Positions 8,588 through 17,371 of a stretch of DNA of 64,000 nucleotides are shown in pieces. A program made the translations under genes and the position numbers. The stretch's first letter is position 1. Each line of letters opens with the position of its first letter. Source of the DNA: Postechiella marina (GTDB taxonomy: Bacteria; Bacteroidota; Bacteroidia; Flavobacteriales; Flavobacteriaceae); assembly GCF_039538365.1 (NCBI RefSeq), contig NZ_BAABCA010000002.1:186001-250000 (forward strand), given 5' to 3'. Below the pieces are notes generated by a model, which saw only the letters and a list, made by a program, of their open reading frames with translations, did no database searches and had not been told where the DNA came from.

Positions 8588-8685
8588 AGTTTTTTAATGA
8601 ACTTGCAATATCGCTATTGCGGATGCAAATTTAAGACTTTTATTGAATAAAAAAAGCCTTTTTTAAAAAATTATAAATTTTATTT

Positions 8686-11298
8686 TTAATCGCGCTTTTT
8701 CTTAACCAACATCCTCTTAATTTCATTCAATTTCATAAGCGCCTCAACCGGTGTAAGTGTATCAATATCAGTACGTAATATTTCCTCCTTAATATTTTCT
8801 AATAAAGGATCGTCTAAATTAAAAAAACTTAGCTGCATTTCGTCTTTTATCGATTTCACCTTATCTGTAAGCTCTTCACTAGAATGAGATTTCTCTAATT
8901 TCTTTAAAATGGTGTTTGCTCTATGCAAAACTTGTTGTGGCATTCCAGCCATTTTTGCAACGTGAATACCAAAACTATGCTCGCTTCCTCCTTCAACTAG
9001 CTTTCTTAGAAAAAGCACATTATTTTTCAATTCTTTTACAGATACATTAAAGTTTTTTACACGACCAAAAGTTTCTGTCATTTCGTTAAGTTCGTGGTAG
9101 TGGGTAGCAAATAATGTTTTTGGCTTGGCAGGATGCTCATGTAAATATTCGCTAATAGCCCAAGCTATAGAAATACCATCGTAAGTACTTGTACCTCGAC
9201 CAATTTCGTCTAGCAACACCAAGCTTCTATCTGATATATTATTAAGAATAGATGCTGTTTCGTTCATTTCTACCATAAAGGTCGATTCGCCCATCGATAT
9301 ATTATCGCTCGCCCCAACTCTAGTAAAAATTTTATCTACCAGACCAATTCTGGCTTCTTTTGCAGGTACAAAACTTCCTATTTGAGCCAACAATACAATT
9401 AAGGCTGTTTGGCGTAAAATAGCAGACTTACCAGACATATTTGGCCCAGTAATCATAATTATTTGCTGTGTTGTTCTATCTAAAAACACATTATTAGCTA
9501 TGTAAGCTTCGCCAATGGCGAGTTGCTTTTCTATAACAGGATGACGCCCATCTTTAATATCTAAGTCGTAAGAGTCGTCTAAAACTGGATATACATAACC
9601 ATTATCTTGTGCCAATTGCGCAAAACCACACAAACAATCTAATTGTCCAATTAAATACGCATTTTGTTGTACTGCTTTAATGTATTGATTCATCCAAACC
9701 ACTAAATCTGCAAACAATTGCTGTTCTATAGACTGAATTTTATCTTCGGCTCCTAAAATCTTAGCTTCGTACTCCTTAAGTTCTTCAGTAATATAACGTT
9801 CTGCATTTACCAAGGTTTGTTTACGTATCCACTCTTCGGGCACTTTATCTTTATGGGTGTTTCGTACTTCAATATAGTACCCAAATACATTGTTCGATGC
9901 TATCTTTAAAGATGTAATTCCTGTACGCTCACTTTCGCGCGCTAACATGTTATCTAGATAATCTTTTCCAGATTTAGATAGACTTCGCAACTCATCTAGC
10001 TCCTCCGAAAACCCATCAGCAATACTATTACCCTTTAATACATTTACAGGTGCATCTTCATTTATAGTTTGCTTAATTTTAGCACGAAGTACATCGCAGC
10101 TTTGTAATGTATCTCCTATAATTTTAAGCGAATCGTTATCGCAATTTGATGCTAATGTCTTTATAGGTACAATAGCTTCCAAAGAGTTTTTAAGTTGAAT
10201 AACCTCGCGCGGATTTACCTTAGTTGTAGCCACCTTAGATATTAATCGCTCTAAATCTCCAATACCTTTTATATGGTTTTGAATGACTTGATGTATACTA
10301 TTATCTTTGGCAAAAAAATTAACAACTTCGTGGCGCTGTTTAATTTTATCTACATTTTTTAAAGGTAAAGCCAACCAACGCTTTAACATCCTTCCACCCA
10401 TAGGCGAAATAGTTTTATCTATAACATTTAAAAGAGTTACTGCGTTATTGTTGGTAGAATTATAAAGCTCTAAATTTCTAATAGTAAATTTATCCATCCA
10501 CACATAGTCATCTTCAGCAATTCTAGAAATTGCGGTAATATGTTGCAATTTATTATGTTGTGTTTCCCCTAAGTAATGCAATATAGATCCTGAAGCAATT
10601 ATACCTTCATACAAATCTTCTATACCAAAACCTTTTAAAGTTTTAGTGTTAAAATGCTTTATAAGAGTTTCGTATGCATAATCGGTTTGATACACCCAAT
10701 CTTCTAAATAAAAGGTATGAAAATCGTCGCCAAAAGTATCTGCGAATAACGTTCGCTTTTGTTTAGATACCAAAACTTCACTCGGACTAAAATTCTGCAA
10801 CAATTTATCAATATACTCAGCATTACCTTGCGAGGTCAAGAACTCGCCTGTAGAAATATCTAAAAACGAAATGCCTATGTATTTTTTATCAAAATAAACC
10901 GAACATAAAAAGTTATTAGATTTAGACACTAAAACCTCGTCGTTAAGTGCTACACCCGGTGTAACCAATTCGGTAACCCCACGCTTTACTATGGTTTTTG
11001 TTTGCTTTGGGTCTTCTAATTGGTCGCAAATAGCTACACGCTCGCCTGCTTTTACAAGTTTAGGCAAATACGTGTTTAACGAGTGGTGCGGAAAACCAGC
11101 CAACTCTATTTCGCTAGGACTTCCTGCGCCTCGTTTTGTTAAAATAATACCTAAAATACCTGCTGTTTTAACTGCATCGCTTCCAAAGGTTTCGTAAAAA
11201 TCGCCAACTCGAAACAATAAAAGTGCATCAGGATACTTTGCTTTAATAGCATTGTATTGTTTCATTAACGGAGTTTCTTTTTTTGCTTTTTTCGCCAT
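8686..11298 (-). CDS. mutS: DNA mismatch repair protein MutS
   Basis: MutS recognises mismatches and starts repair. The 870-residue protein has the mismatch-binding Phe-x-Glu in VGDFYETFG near residue 40, followed by connector, lever and clamp regions. The ABC-type ATPase has Walker A GPNMSGKS near 610, Walker B LVLLDEIGRGTS and the FATHYHEL switch. The start is placed at ATG 11298 (MAKKAKKETP), the usual N terminus; five further in-frame codons upstream are not needed. The gene stands alone between the tRNA pair and the divergent carbonic anhydrase-like gene. Confidence 0.95.
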   Translation of the reverse strand: MAKKAKKETPLMKQYNAIKAKYPDALLLFRVGDFYETFGSDAVKTAGILGIILTKRGAGSPSEIELAGFPHHSLNTYLPKLVKAGERVAICDQLEDPKQTKTIVKRGVTELVTPGVALNDEVLVSKSNNFLCSVYFDKKYIGISFLDISTGEFLTSQGNAEYIDKLLQNFSPSEVLVSKQKRTLFADTFGDDFHTFYLEDWVYQTDYAYETLIKHFNTKTLKGFGIEDLYEGIIASGSILHYLGETQHNKLQHITAISRIAEDDYVWMDKFTIRNLELYNSTNNNAVTLLNVIDKTISPMGGRMLKRWLALPLKNVDKIKQRHEVVNFFAKDNSIHQVIQNHIKGIGDLERLISKVATTKVNPREVIQLKNSLEAIVPIKTLASNCDNDSLKIIGDTLQSCDVLRAKIKQTINEDAPVNVLKGNSIADGFSEELDELRSLSKSGKDYLDNMLARESERTGITSLKIASNNVFGYYIEVRNTHKDKVPEEWIRKQTLVNAERYITEELKEYEAKILGAEDKIQSIEQQLFADLVVWMNQYIKAVQQNAYLIGQLDCLCGFAQLAQDNGYVYPVLDDSYDLDIKDGRHPVIEKQLAIGEAYIANNVFLDRTTQQIIMITGPNMSGKSAILRQTALIVLLAQIGSFVPAKEARIGLVDKIFTRVGASDNISMGESTFMVEMNETASILNNISDRSLVLLDEIGRGTSTYDGISIAWAISEYLHEHPAKPKTLFATHYHELNEMTETFGRVKNFNVSVKELKNNVLFLRKLVEGGSEHSFGIHVAKMAGMPQQVLHRANTILKKLEKSHSSEELTDKVKSIKDEMQLSFFNLDDPLLENIKEEILRTDIDTLTPVEALMKLNEIKRMLVKKKRD

Positions 11299-11495
11299 GT
11301 ATTTGTTTTTCACCTCTGCAAAAGCAGAAATTTACATCTAAAAAGTAATTTAGATTTTGTTATTTTGTAACCACTAGTAAGGCTTGCAATGTAGTATTAT
11401 TTTATTTTTTTTAGAACCTCTACCCTTATAAGTTATTTACAAATACACCCAGATTTTAACAATTATACAACAACACAATACTAAAACATAAAATT

Positions 11496-12008
11496 ATGCC
11501 AGTTATACTACCCGTAAGAGGAAAAACACCCCAAATAGCTAACGATTGTTTTGTAGCAGAAAATGCTACCATTGTTGGCGATGTAACCATGGGAACCCAA
11601 TGTAGTATTTGGTTTAGCGCAGTAGTTCGTGGCGATGTAAACTTTATTAAAATGGGCAACAAGGTTAACATTCAAGATGGTGCAGTAATTCATGGCACCT
11701 ACAAAACCGCGCCTACAACTATTGGCAACAACGTATCTATTGGCCACAACGCGTTGGTACACGGTTGCACCATTAAAGACAATGTTTTAATAGGTATGGG
11801 CAGTATAATTATGGATGGCTGTGTAATAGAAAGCAACTGTATTATTGCTGCAGGAGCAGTAGTTACCAAAAATACCATTGTAGAATCTGGTAGTATTTAC
11901 GCTGGGGTCCCTGCGAAAAAAGTTAAAGATATTAGCCAAGAATTAATCTCGGGAGAAATTAATAGAATTGCCGATAACTATATTAAATATTCAAGTTGGT
12001 TTAAATAA
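11496..12008 (+). CDS. Gamma carbonic anhydrase-like hexapeptide-repeat protein
   Basis: This 170-residue protein is a single left-handed beta helix of the YrdA/PaaY/gamma-carbonic anhydrase group. Three zinc-ligand histidines are present in AVIHGT and GHNALVHG at the expected spacing, and AGVPAKKV closes the helix. Carbonic anhydrase activity is possible, but many homologues lack it or have other roles. It is divergent from mutS and convergent with murI. The structured element on the opposite strand lies directly after its stop. Confidence 0.85.
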   Translation: MPVILPVRGKTPQIANDCFVAENATIVGDVTMGTQCSIWFSAVVRGDVNFIKMGNKVNIQDGAVIHGTYKTAPTTIGNNVSIGHNALVHGCTIKDNVLIGMGSIIMDGCVIESNCIIAAGAVVTKNTIVESGSIYAGVPAKKVKDISQELISGEINRIADNYIKYSSWFK

Positions 12009-12018
12009 TACTTTTATG

Positions 12019-12106
12019 GCGTTACCACAAAGGTCGCGCTTTCACTACTCAATCTTTTTGCAAAAAGGCAAAAAGGATTTCAAACAAACCGTTCAATCAC
12101 TAACGC
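12019..12106 (-). ncRNA. Structured intergenic element, copy B (same family as 29573-29659)
   Basis: Read on the minus strand it starts GCGTTAG and ends TAACGC, which pair as an outer stem. Inside are GAACGG, then a perfect 8-bp hairpin CTTTTTGC/GCAAAAAG (12075-12068 with 12061-12054), then GAGTAGTGA and GCGACC. All these flanking blocks recur in copy A, while the hairpin sequence differs completely but still pairs. It follows murI on the same strand, so it may be a 3' untranslated RNA or a separate small RNA. It may belong to a known flavobacterial RNA motif such as Flavo-1, but I cannot verify that. Confidence 0.6.
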
Positions 12107-12121
12107 AAAGCATCGTTTCTA

Positions 12122-12901
12122 TTAAAAATCTAGAAACTTAACATAAGGCTCACCATTTAAAAGCCCTCTTAACACCTCTGGATTACCGTTAGTATAGAAT
12201 TGAGAAGTAACACCTACTGTGGCTGTATTAATTAAATTATTTTGTAGTAAAACAGCTTTAGTTTGTCTTGCAACAGCCTCACCAGAATCGATTATATTAA
12301 CCGTTTTTGGAAGCATTTTAGACAGTATTGGCATTAAATAAGGGTAATGTGTACAACCTAACACTAAATAATCTATATCGGCCTTTATCATAGGTTTTAA
12401 ATAAGACTCTAATAATACTTTCATTTGGTTAGAATTTAAAGCCCCTTCTTCAATAAGCTCTACAAGGCCTTCTCCTACTTGCTCTATAACTTTAACATGA
12501 CTCGCAAACTCATCAGATGTTTTAGAAAACAACGCACTACTTAGCGTACCTTTAGTTGCCAAAATACCAACCGCATTTGTTTTTGTTCTAAGCGCAGCAG
12601 GTTTAATAGCAGGTTCTATGCCTATAAACGGTATTTTATAATTTGCTCTAAGGTATTTAATAGCATTTGTTGTAGCTGTATTGCATGCTACAACAATAAG
12701 TTTACAACCTTGGCTTAATAAATATTCGGTATTTTTAATGCTTAATTTGGTTATTACTTCTTCCCCTTTTGGGCCATAAGGCGCATTAATACTATCGGCC
12801 AAATAAATGGTATTCTCGTTTGGTAAAAGCTTATTAATAGCTTTCCATATGGAAGTACCACCAACGCCAGAATCAAAAATACCAATAGGTTGCTGTTTCA
12901 T
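12122..12901 (-). CDS. murI: Glutamate racemase
   Basis: MurI makes D-glutamate for peptidoglycan in the cytoplasm. The 259-residue protein has both catalytic cysteines, Cys73 in VACNTAT and Cys183 in LGCTHYP, and the N-terminal GIFDSGVGG loop. ATG 12901 (MKQQPIGIFDSG) is the natural start. It follows the ompH-bamA cluster on the same strand but is separated from it by a terminator. A TACTTTTG -7 motif at 12915-12908, just before the start, suggests its own promoter and a very short leader. Confidence 0.95.
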   Translation of the reverse strand: MKQQPIGIFDSGVGGTSIWKAINKLLPNENTIYLADSINAPYGPKGEEVITKLSIKNTEYLLSQGCKLIVVACNTATTNAIKYLRANYKIPFIGIEPAIKPAALRTKTNAVGILATKGTLSSALFSKTSDEFASHVKVIEQVGEGLVELIEEGALNSNQMKVLLESYLKPMIKADIDYLVLGCTHYPYLMPILSKMLPKTVNIIDSGEAVARQTKAVLLQNNLINTATVGVTSQFYTNGNPEVLRGLLNGEPYVKFLDF

Positions 12902-12907
12902 ATATAA

Positions 12908-12915
12908 CAAAAGTA
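12908..12915 (-). promoter_or_regulatory. Possible promoter -7 motif of murI
   Basis: TACTTTTG on the minus strand matches TAnnTTTG and ends 6 bases before the murI ATG. The -33 region would overlap the upstream terminator hairpin and no TTG is seen at the right distance, so this is tentative. Confidence 0.35.
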
Positions 12916-12918
12916 AAA

Positions 12919-12945
12919 AAGCTGCCTTATTATAGGCAGCTTTTA
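12919..12945 (-). terminator. Terminator after ompH
   Basis: The inverted repeat GCTGCC...GGCAGC with loop TTATTATA has T-rich and A-rich flanks. It ends the ompH/bamA transcript ahead of murI. Confidence 0.75.
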
Positions 12946-12969
12946 AAAATTTTATTTTAAAGTAGAGAT

Positions 12970-13476
12970 TTAGATACCCAATTCTTTTTTAACGTCATCA
13001 AGTAAGTTTTTACCATCAGCTAAGATTGTAACACCTTGAGCAGAATCTAAAACATAATCAAAACCTTGTGCTCTAGACACTTTTAAAATAGCTGCTTTAG
13101 CTTTTTCTGTTATAGGTTTTAATAAGTCCATTTCTTTCTTTTGCATGTCTTGTTGTGCTTGTCCTTGAAATTGACGAATATTTTGCTCCATAGTTTGTAC
13201 CTCTTGAGCTCTTTTTGTATTTTCTTCTGCTGTTTTGGTTCCAGCTTCAGAGTCGTATTGTTTCACTTTATTTTGAAACTCTGTGCCCATTGTTTGTAAA
13301 TCTGTTTGGTACGTTTTGGTTAATGCTTCTAGATCTGCTCTAGCTGCTTTCATTTCTGGCATCGCTTGAATTAATTCTTGCGTGTTTATATGCGCAACTT
13401 TGCTTTGAGCTTGTGTAAAACTTACTGCTCCAAAACATAATGCAGTTGCTAATAAAAAAGTTCTAAATTGTTTCAT
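12970..13476 (-). CDS. OmpH/Skp-family periplasmic chaperone (first copy)
   Basis: Skp-like proteins hold unfolded outer-membrane proteins on their way to the BAM complex. The 168-residue protein has a signal peptide (cleavage after FTQAQ), then an alpha-helical stretch rich in Gln, Glu and Lys, and ends in the short conserved region with ILADGKNLLDDV. It lies directly after a second, longer OmpH-type gene and the BamA gene, as in other Bacteroidota, which supports an outer-membrane assembly role. Confidence 0.9.
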   Translation of the reverse strand: MKQFRTFLLATALCFGAVSFTQAQSKVAHINTQELIQAMPEMKAARADLEALTKTYQTDLQTMGTEFQNKVKQYDSEAGTKTAEENTKRAQEVQTMEQNIRQFQGQAQQDMQKKEMDLLKPITEKAKAAILKVSRAQGFDYVLDSAQGVTILADGKNLLDDVKKELGI

Positions 13477-13507
13477 TTTTAAATAGTATTAATTGTGTTA
13501 TAAATTA

Positions 13508-14503
13508 TTAATTGTTATTCAAACTGTCTTTTGCTTTTTGACGGTCTTCTATAATTTTCTTTTTCTTTTCTTCTAAAGCCTTTTTACGAGCTTCTCTTTC
13601 GGCCAATTTTTTTAACCTATTTTCTTCTATAAGTTCTGCTCTTGTTTTAACCGGCTCTTTATTATCGTTTGCAGACTCTTCTGCGCCTTCTTTAGCCTCT
13701 TCGCTTTTGCTTGTTACACCATTTTTCCTGTCTAAAGCAGCTTGTTTAGCTTTTGCACGATCGTCTAATATTTTTTGACGTCTATCTGCTGCTGCTTTTA
13801 CTTTTGCAGCACGAGCATCTAATTTTTCTTGCCTAGCTTTCTCTAACGCGCTTTCTCGTTCTGCTTTCTTTTCTTCTAGTGCTTTTTGGCGCGCTTCTAA
13901 TTCTTCATTAATTTCTGGAACTAATTCTTCCTTTTCTGCTGCCTTACGCTCAAACTTAGATTGCGCTTGCTTCCTTTTAGATGTTCTGCTAATACTTCTT
14001 AAAACTATTTCGCTCAAATCGTATTGCTTAGCAGAGTACAACATAACAACATCTGCTGCTTTATCAAATATAAAATCGTATTTTTTACTCGCAGCCATAT
14101 CTTGTACTGCAGCAAAAATTTGATCTTGCACAGGTTGCATCAATTGTTTTTTCTGAATCATTAAATCGCCATTAGGACCAAATCGTTTTTGTTGGTAATC
14201 TAATATTTCGGCTTCTTCAAAAGCAATATCTTCTTCACGCTCGTCAATAAGCTCTTGAGTTAATAATACTTTCTCGTTGCTTAAATCTTTTCGTTTTTGT
14301 GCTATTTCGGCTAATTTTCCTTGAATATCAATTTTCCATTTTTGAGCTTTCGTTTCAACTTGACTCATAGCTTCCTGATACTCTGGAACATTTTCTAAAA
14401 TATACTCTGTATCTATATACCCTATTCTTACACCTCTTTGCGCATGTAGAGATAAAGAAAGCGTAAATACAAATGTCAATAAAAAAAGAACGTTACTCTT
14501 CAT
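13508..14503 (-). CDS. OmpH/Skp-family protein with long charged C-terminal extension (second copy)
   Basis: The start ATG 14503 gives a clear signal peptide (MKSNVLFLLTFVF, cleavage near HAQ) and a 331-residue protein. Residues about 25-170 are the OmpH core (start IGYIDTEYILENVPEY). Residues about 175-331 are an unusually long Arg/Lys/Glu/Ala-rich coiled-coil tail with many repeats of the EEKKAERE and AAKVKAAADRRQK type. The frame is open to 14593, but that extension has no signal peptide. The start codon is buried in a 10-bp hairpin. It is 31 bases upstream of the smaller ompH in the same operon. Confidence 0.85.
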   Translation of the reverse strand: MKSNVLFLLTFVFTLSLSLHAQRGVRIGYIDTEYILENVPEYQEAMSQVETKAQKWKIDIQGKLAEIAQKRKDLSNEKVLLTQELIDEREEDIAFEEAEILDYQQKRFGPNGDLMIQKKQLMQPVQDQIFAAVQDMAASKKYDFIFDKAADVVMLYSAKQYDLSEIVLRSISRTSKRKQAQSKFERKAAEKEELVPEINEELEARQKALEEKKAERESALEKARQEKLDARAAKVKAAADRRQKILDDRAKAKQAALDRKNGVTSKSEEAKEGAEESANDNKEPVKTRAELIEENRLKKLAEREARKKALEEKKKKIIEDRQKAKDSLNNN

Positions 14504-14536
14504 GTGATAATAATTATTTTTTTTATTTATCACATG
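14501..14536 (-). promoter_or_regulatory. Hairpin over the start codon of the second ompH gene
   Basis: CATGTGATAA (14536-14527) is perfectly complementary to TTATCACATG (14510-14501), giving a 10-bp stem with a 16-base A/T loop in the mRNA. The last three bases of the stem are the ATG start codon of ompH. Such a structure could limit initiation, or the palindrome could be a protein-binding operator. Both are inferences; the inverted repeat itself is directly visible. Confidence 0.6.
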
Positions 14537-14677
14537 TAACTCGCATTTATTATTATTTTTTAACTTCAATATTTTTAACAATGCTCGTTTCATCTGTTTT
14601 AATATTTTAATATTTATTAGCTCTATAAATTCTAAATATGACAGATGTTTGTTTTCTGCCTTTTTGAATTACATCTT

Positions 14678-14685
14678 CAAAATTA
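14678..14685 (-). promoter_or_regulatory. Possible promoter -7 motif between bamA and ompH
   Basis: TAATTTTG on the minus strand matches TAnnTTTG. It would give an ompH leader of roughly 170 bases that includes the start-codon hairpin. No good -33 TTG is seen at 17-19 bases. Confidence 0.35.
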
Positions 14686-14770
14686 ACGAATTTTAATCTT
14701 AAAAATTTTAATTCTCATGCAAAACATCATAATGCTTATAGAAAATATCATGCCAAAATAAATTTCACGT

Positions 14771-17371
14771 CTAAAACTGTTGTCCAATAATGAAGTGTGT
14801 TTCCCATCCATGCTTGGTTCCAGTGTCTCCTTGAATGGTATCGAAACCATGACCAAAATCGATTCCTAATAAACCAAATGCTGGCATAAAAATACGAACA
14901 CCTAAACCTGCAGATCGTTTAATTTCGAACGGATTATAATCTCTAAAACTATTAAAAGATGCTCCTCCTTCAAGAAAACCTAAGGCATATATTTTTGCTG
15001 ATGCTTTTAAAGTGATTGGGTAACGTAGCTCTAACGAGAATTTATTATAGATACTACCTCCATCTTGATCTGACAAAGATTGGTTTGGGTAACCACGTAA
15101 GGCAATAGCTTCTCTACCGTCTAAACTATAGCTTCCTAATCCATCTCCACCAACAAAGAATCTTTCAAAAGGGATAACACCTCTATCGTTATTATATGCT
15201 CCTAAGTAACCAAACTCCATACTTGGTTTTAAAACTAAGTTTTTTGTAAGCTCTGTATACCAATCGCCTTTAAAGTTAATTTTATAAAACTCTAACCACT
15301 TGTAACGCTTTTGATCAATTTCTCCAATTCTATCTTGTGCTGCTGTTCTATCTTCTGTAGATCTTGTTGTATCGTCTCTTACTACCTCGGCAGCATCTCT
15401 TTCATCTTTTAAATCTGAATAATCTACACCATCAAATAAAGAATATGGAATACTTGCTTTTGCAGTAATTGAGAAGTTAGATCCTCCTGTTGGAAATATA
15501 GGGTCTATACGTGTATTATTTCTACTTAAACCAACTGTGTACGACAGGTTTTTTGCACTACCGTCTCCAAAGGTAAATAAACCTGTATTGTAATTGTTAA
15601 GGTCGTAAATCTGGTAACTTACTGCTTGCGATAATGTAAAATAATCGTCTGGCACAGTTAAACGTTTTGCTAAACCTAAAGTAATACCTGTTATGTTAAA
15701 GCTTTTACTTTTATCTGCGTTTCCTGTTGTGTAATCATACAAAAATTGTTTTGTATGCGATATAGATGTAGAAAACTGTACGGGACGTTTACCACCTAAC
15801 CAAGGCTCTGAAAAAGAGAAACTATATGTTTGGTAAAAACGACTAGCTTGTAAACGCAATGCCAACTTTTGACCGTCTCCCATTGGGATTGGCTTATAAG
15901 CATCTTTTTTAAAGATATCTTTAATAGAGAAGTTATTAAAAGATAAACCAAGTGTACCTATAAAACCACCACCACCGTAACCACCTTGTAGTTCTATTTG
16001 GCTAGATCCTGTTTCTTTTACAGAATACTCCATATCTATAGTACCTTCGTTGGGGTTCGGGTTATTAAAGTTTGGTGTAATTTCTTGAGCATCGAAAAAA
16101 CCTAATTGCCCAAGTTCTCTTACTGTACGTACAACATTTGCCTTACTATATAATTGTCCTGGCCTGGTACGTATTTCTCTATAAACAACATGATCGTTTG
16201 TTTTATCGTTACCTACTACAGAAACACTATTAAAGTGTGCTGCTTTACCTTCGGTAATTCTAATTTCCATGTCAATAACATTTCCATCTGCACTAACCTC
16301 TACTGGGTTTATAGATGAAAATAAATAACCACTGTTTTGGTATAGGTTTGTAATATCGTCTGCATCTGGCTTAGAGTTATCTGCAATTCGTTTTTCTAAC
16401 AAAACCCCATTATATGTATCGCCTTTTTTAATACGAAGCATACGGTTTAATTGTTGATCTGTATAAACAGAATTACCTATAAAATTAATATCTCCAAATG
16501 TGTATGGTTTACCCTCTTCTACTTTAATGTTAAGAGAGATTGTTTTATCGTCGTTTACTACAATACTATCAGAAATAATACGTGCATCTCTATACCCATT
16601 TTCTGCAAACTTAGTTACAATATTAGTTAAATCTGCTTGGTATGCAGAATCTATAAATTTAGAGCGTTTTAATAAACGGATACGTTTAATTTTCTTGGTA
16701 CCTTTCATGGCTTTTCTAAGCATTTTGTCGCTTAAAGCTGTATTACCTTCAAAATTAATATCTTTAATTTTAACCTTTTCTCCTTTATCTATAGCAACAA
16801 CCATTTTTACACGAGCCTTTTCTAGAGAATCTTTAACCTCGATGGTATTAATATTAACCTTGGTGTTATAAAACCCGGTTTTTTTATACTTTTTTACTAA
16901 AAAGTTTTTGGTTGTTGTTATAAGGTTTTCGGTAACTTTAGTACCTTTTTTTAGTTTATTTTCGTTTATAATACCTTCAACTTTACCTTTTTTAACACCA
17001 GTTATTTTAACTTCTGTGAGTATTGGTAAATCTGAAAGACGAATTTGTAAATGAGCTACATCGTTTTCGACTTTAGCAATATAAATTTCTATATCTGCAA
17101 ATAATTTAGAGTTCCAAAGTTTTTTAATGGCGTTGCTAATATCTTCTCCTGGCACGGTTATTTCTTTACCTTTTCTTAGCCCAGAATAAGCAACAATGGT
17201 TTGTTCGTTAAAAGAGGTGTTGCCTAAAACAGAAACACTACCTAAGGTATATTTTTTACCGTTATCGTAATTTAAATCTTGACCATAAACACTAAAACCA
17301 AGTACAATTATAAATAGAGTAATGGCTTGTTTTATATATCTTTTTAATAAATGCTTATTAAAGTTGTTCAC
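14771..17371 (-). CDS. bamA: Outer-membrane protein assembly factor BamA
   Basis: BamA folds and inserts beta-barrel proteins into the outer membrane. From GTG 17371 the protein has 866 residues: a signal peptide (ending near FSVYGQ), five POTRA repeats (about residues 30-420, with a clear repeat start at FNSVSVVGNDKTND), and a 16-strand barrel ending in an aromatic-type C terminus (IIGQQF). No ATG occurs early, and GTG 17371 overlaps the uppS stop by 14 bases, which implies translational coupling. TTG 17383 is an alternative start. Confidence 0.93.
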   Translation of the reverse strand: MNNFNKHLLKRYIKQAITLFIIVLGFSVYGQDLNYDNGKKYTLGSVSVLGNTSFNEQTIVAYSGLRKGKEITVPGEDISNAIKKLWNSKLFADIEIYIAKVENDVAHLQIRLSDLPILTEVKITGVKKGKVEGIINENKLKKGTKVTENLITTTKNFLVKKYKKTGFYNTKVNINTIEVKDSLEKARVKMVVAIDKGEKVKIKDINFEGNTALSDKMLRKAMKGTKKIKRIRLLKRSKFIDSAYQADLTNIVTKFAENGYRDARIISDSIVVNDDKTISLNIKVEEGKPYTFGDINFIGNSVYTDQQLNRMLRIKKGDTYNGVLLEKRIADNSKPDADDITNLYQNSGYLFSSINPVEVSADGNVIDMEIRITEGKAAHFNSVSVVGNDKTNDHVVYREIRTRPGQLYSKANVVRTVRELGQLGFFDAQEITPNFNNPNPNEGTIDMEYSVKETGSSQIELQGGYGGGGFIGTLGLSFNNFSIKDIFKKDAYKPIPMGDGQKLALRLQASRFYQTYSFSFSEPWLGGKRPVQFSTSISHTKQFLYDYTTGNADKSKSFNITGITLGLAKRLTVPDDYFTLSQAVSYQIYDLNNYNTGLFTFGDGSAKNLSYTVGLSRNNTRIDPIFPTGGSNFSITAKASIPYSLFDGVDYSDLKDERDAAEVVRDDTTRSTEDRTAAQDRIGEIDQKRYKWLEFYKINFKGDWYTELTKNLVLKPSMEFGYLGAYNNDRGVIPFERFFVGGDGLGSYSLDGREAIALRGYPNQSLSDQDGGSIYNKFSLELRYPITLKASAKIYALGFLEGGASFNSFRDYNPFEIKRSAGLGVRIFMPAFGLLGIDFGHGFDTIQGDTGTKHGWETHFIIGQQF

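Noticed and set aside
14504..14593. N-terminal extension of the second ompH gene to 14593
   Set aside because: It adds a Lys/Asn-rich stretch before a clear signal peptide and contains the hairpin; the signal peptide start at 14503 is preferred.
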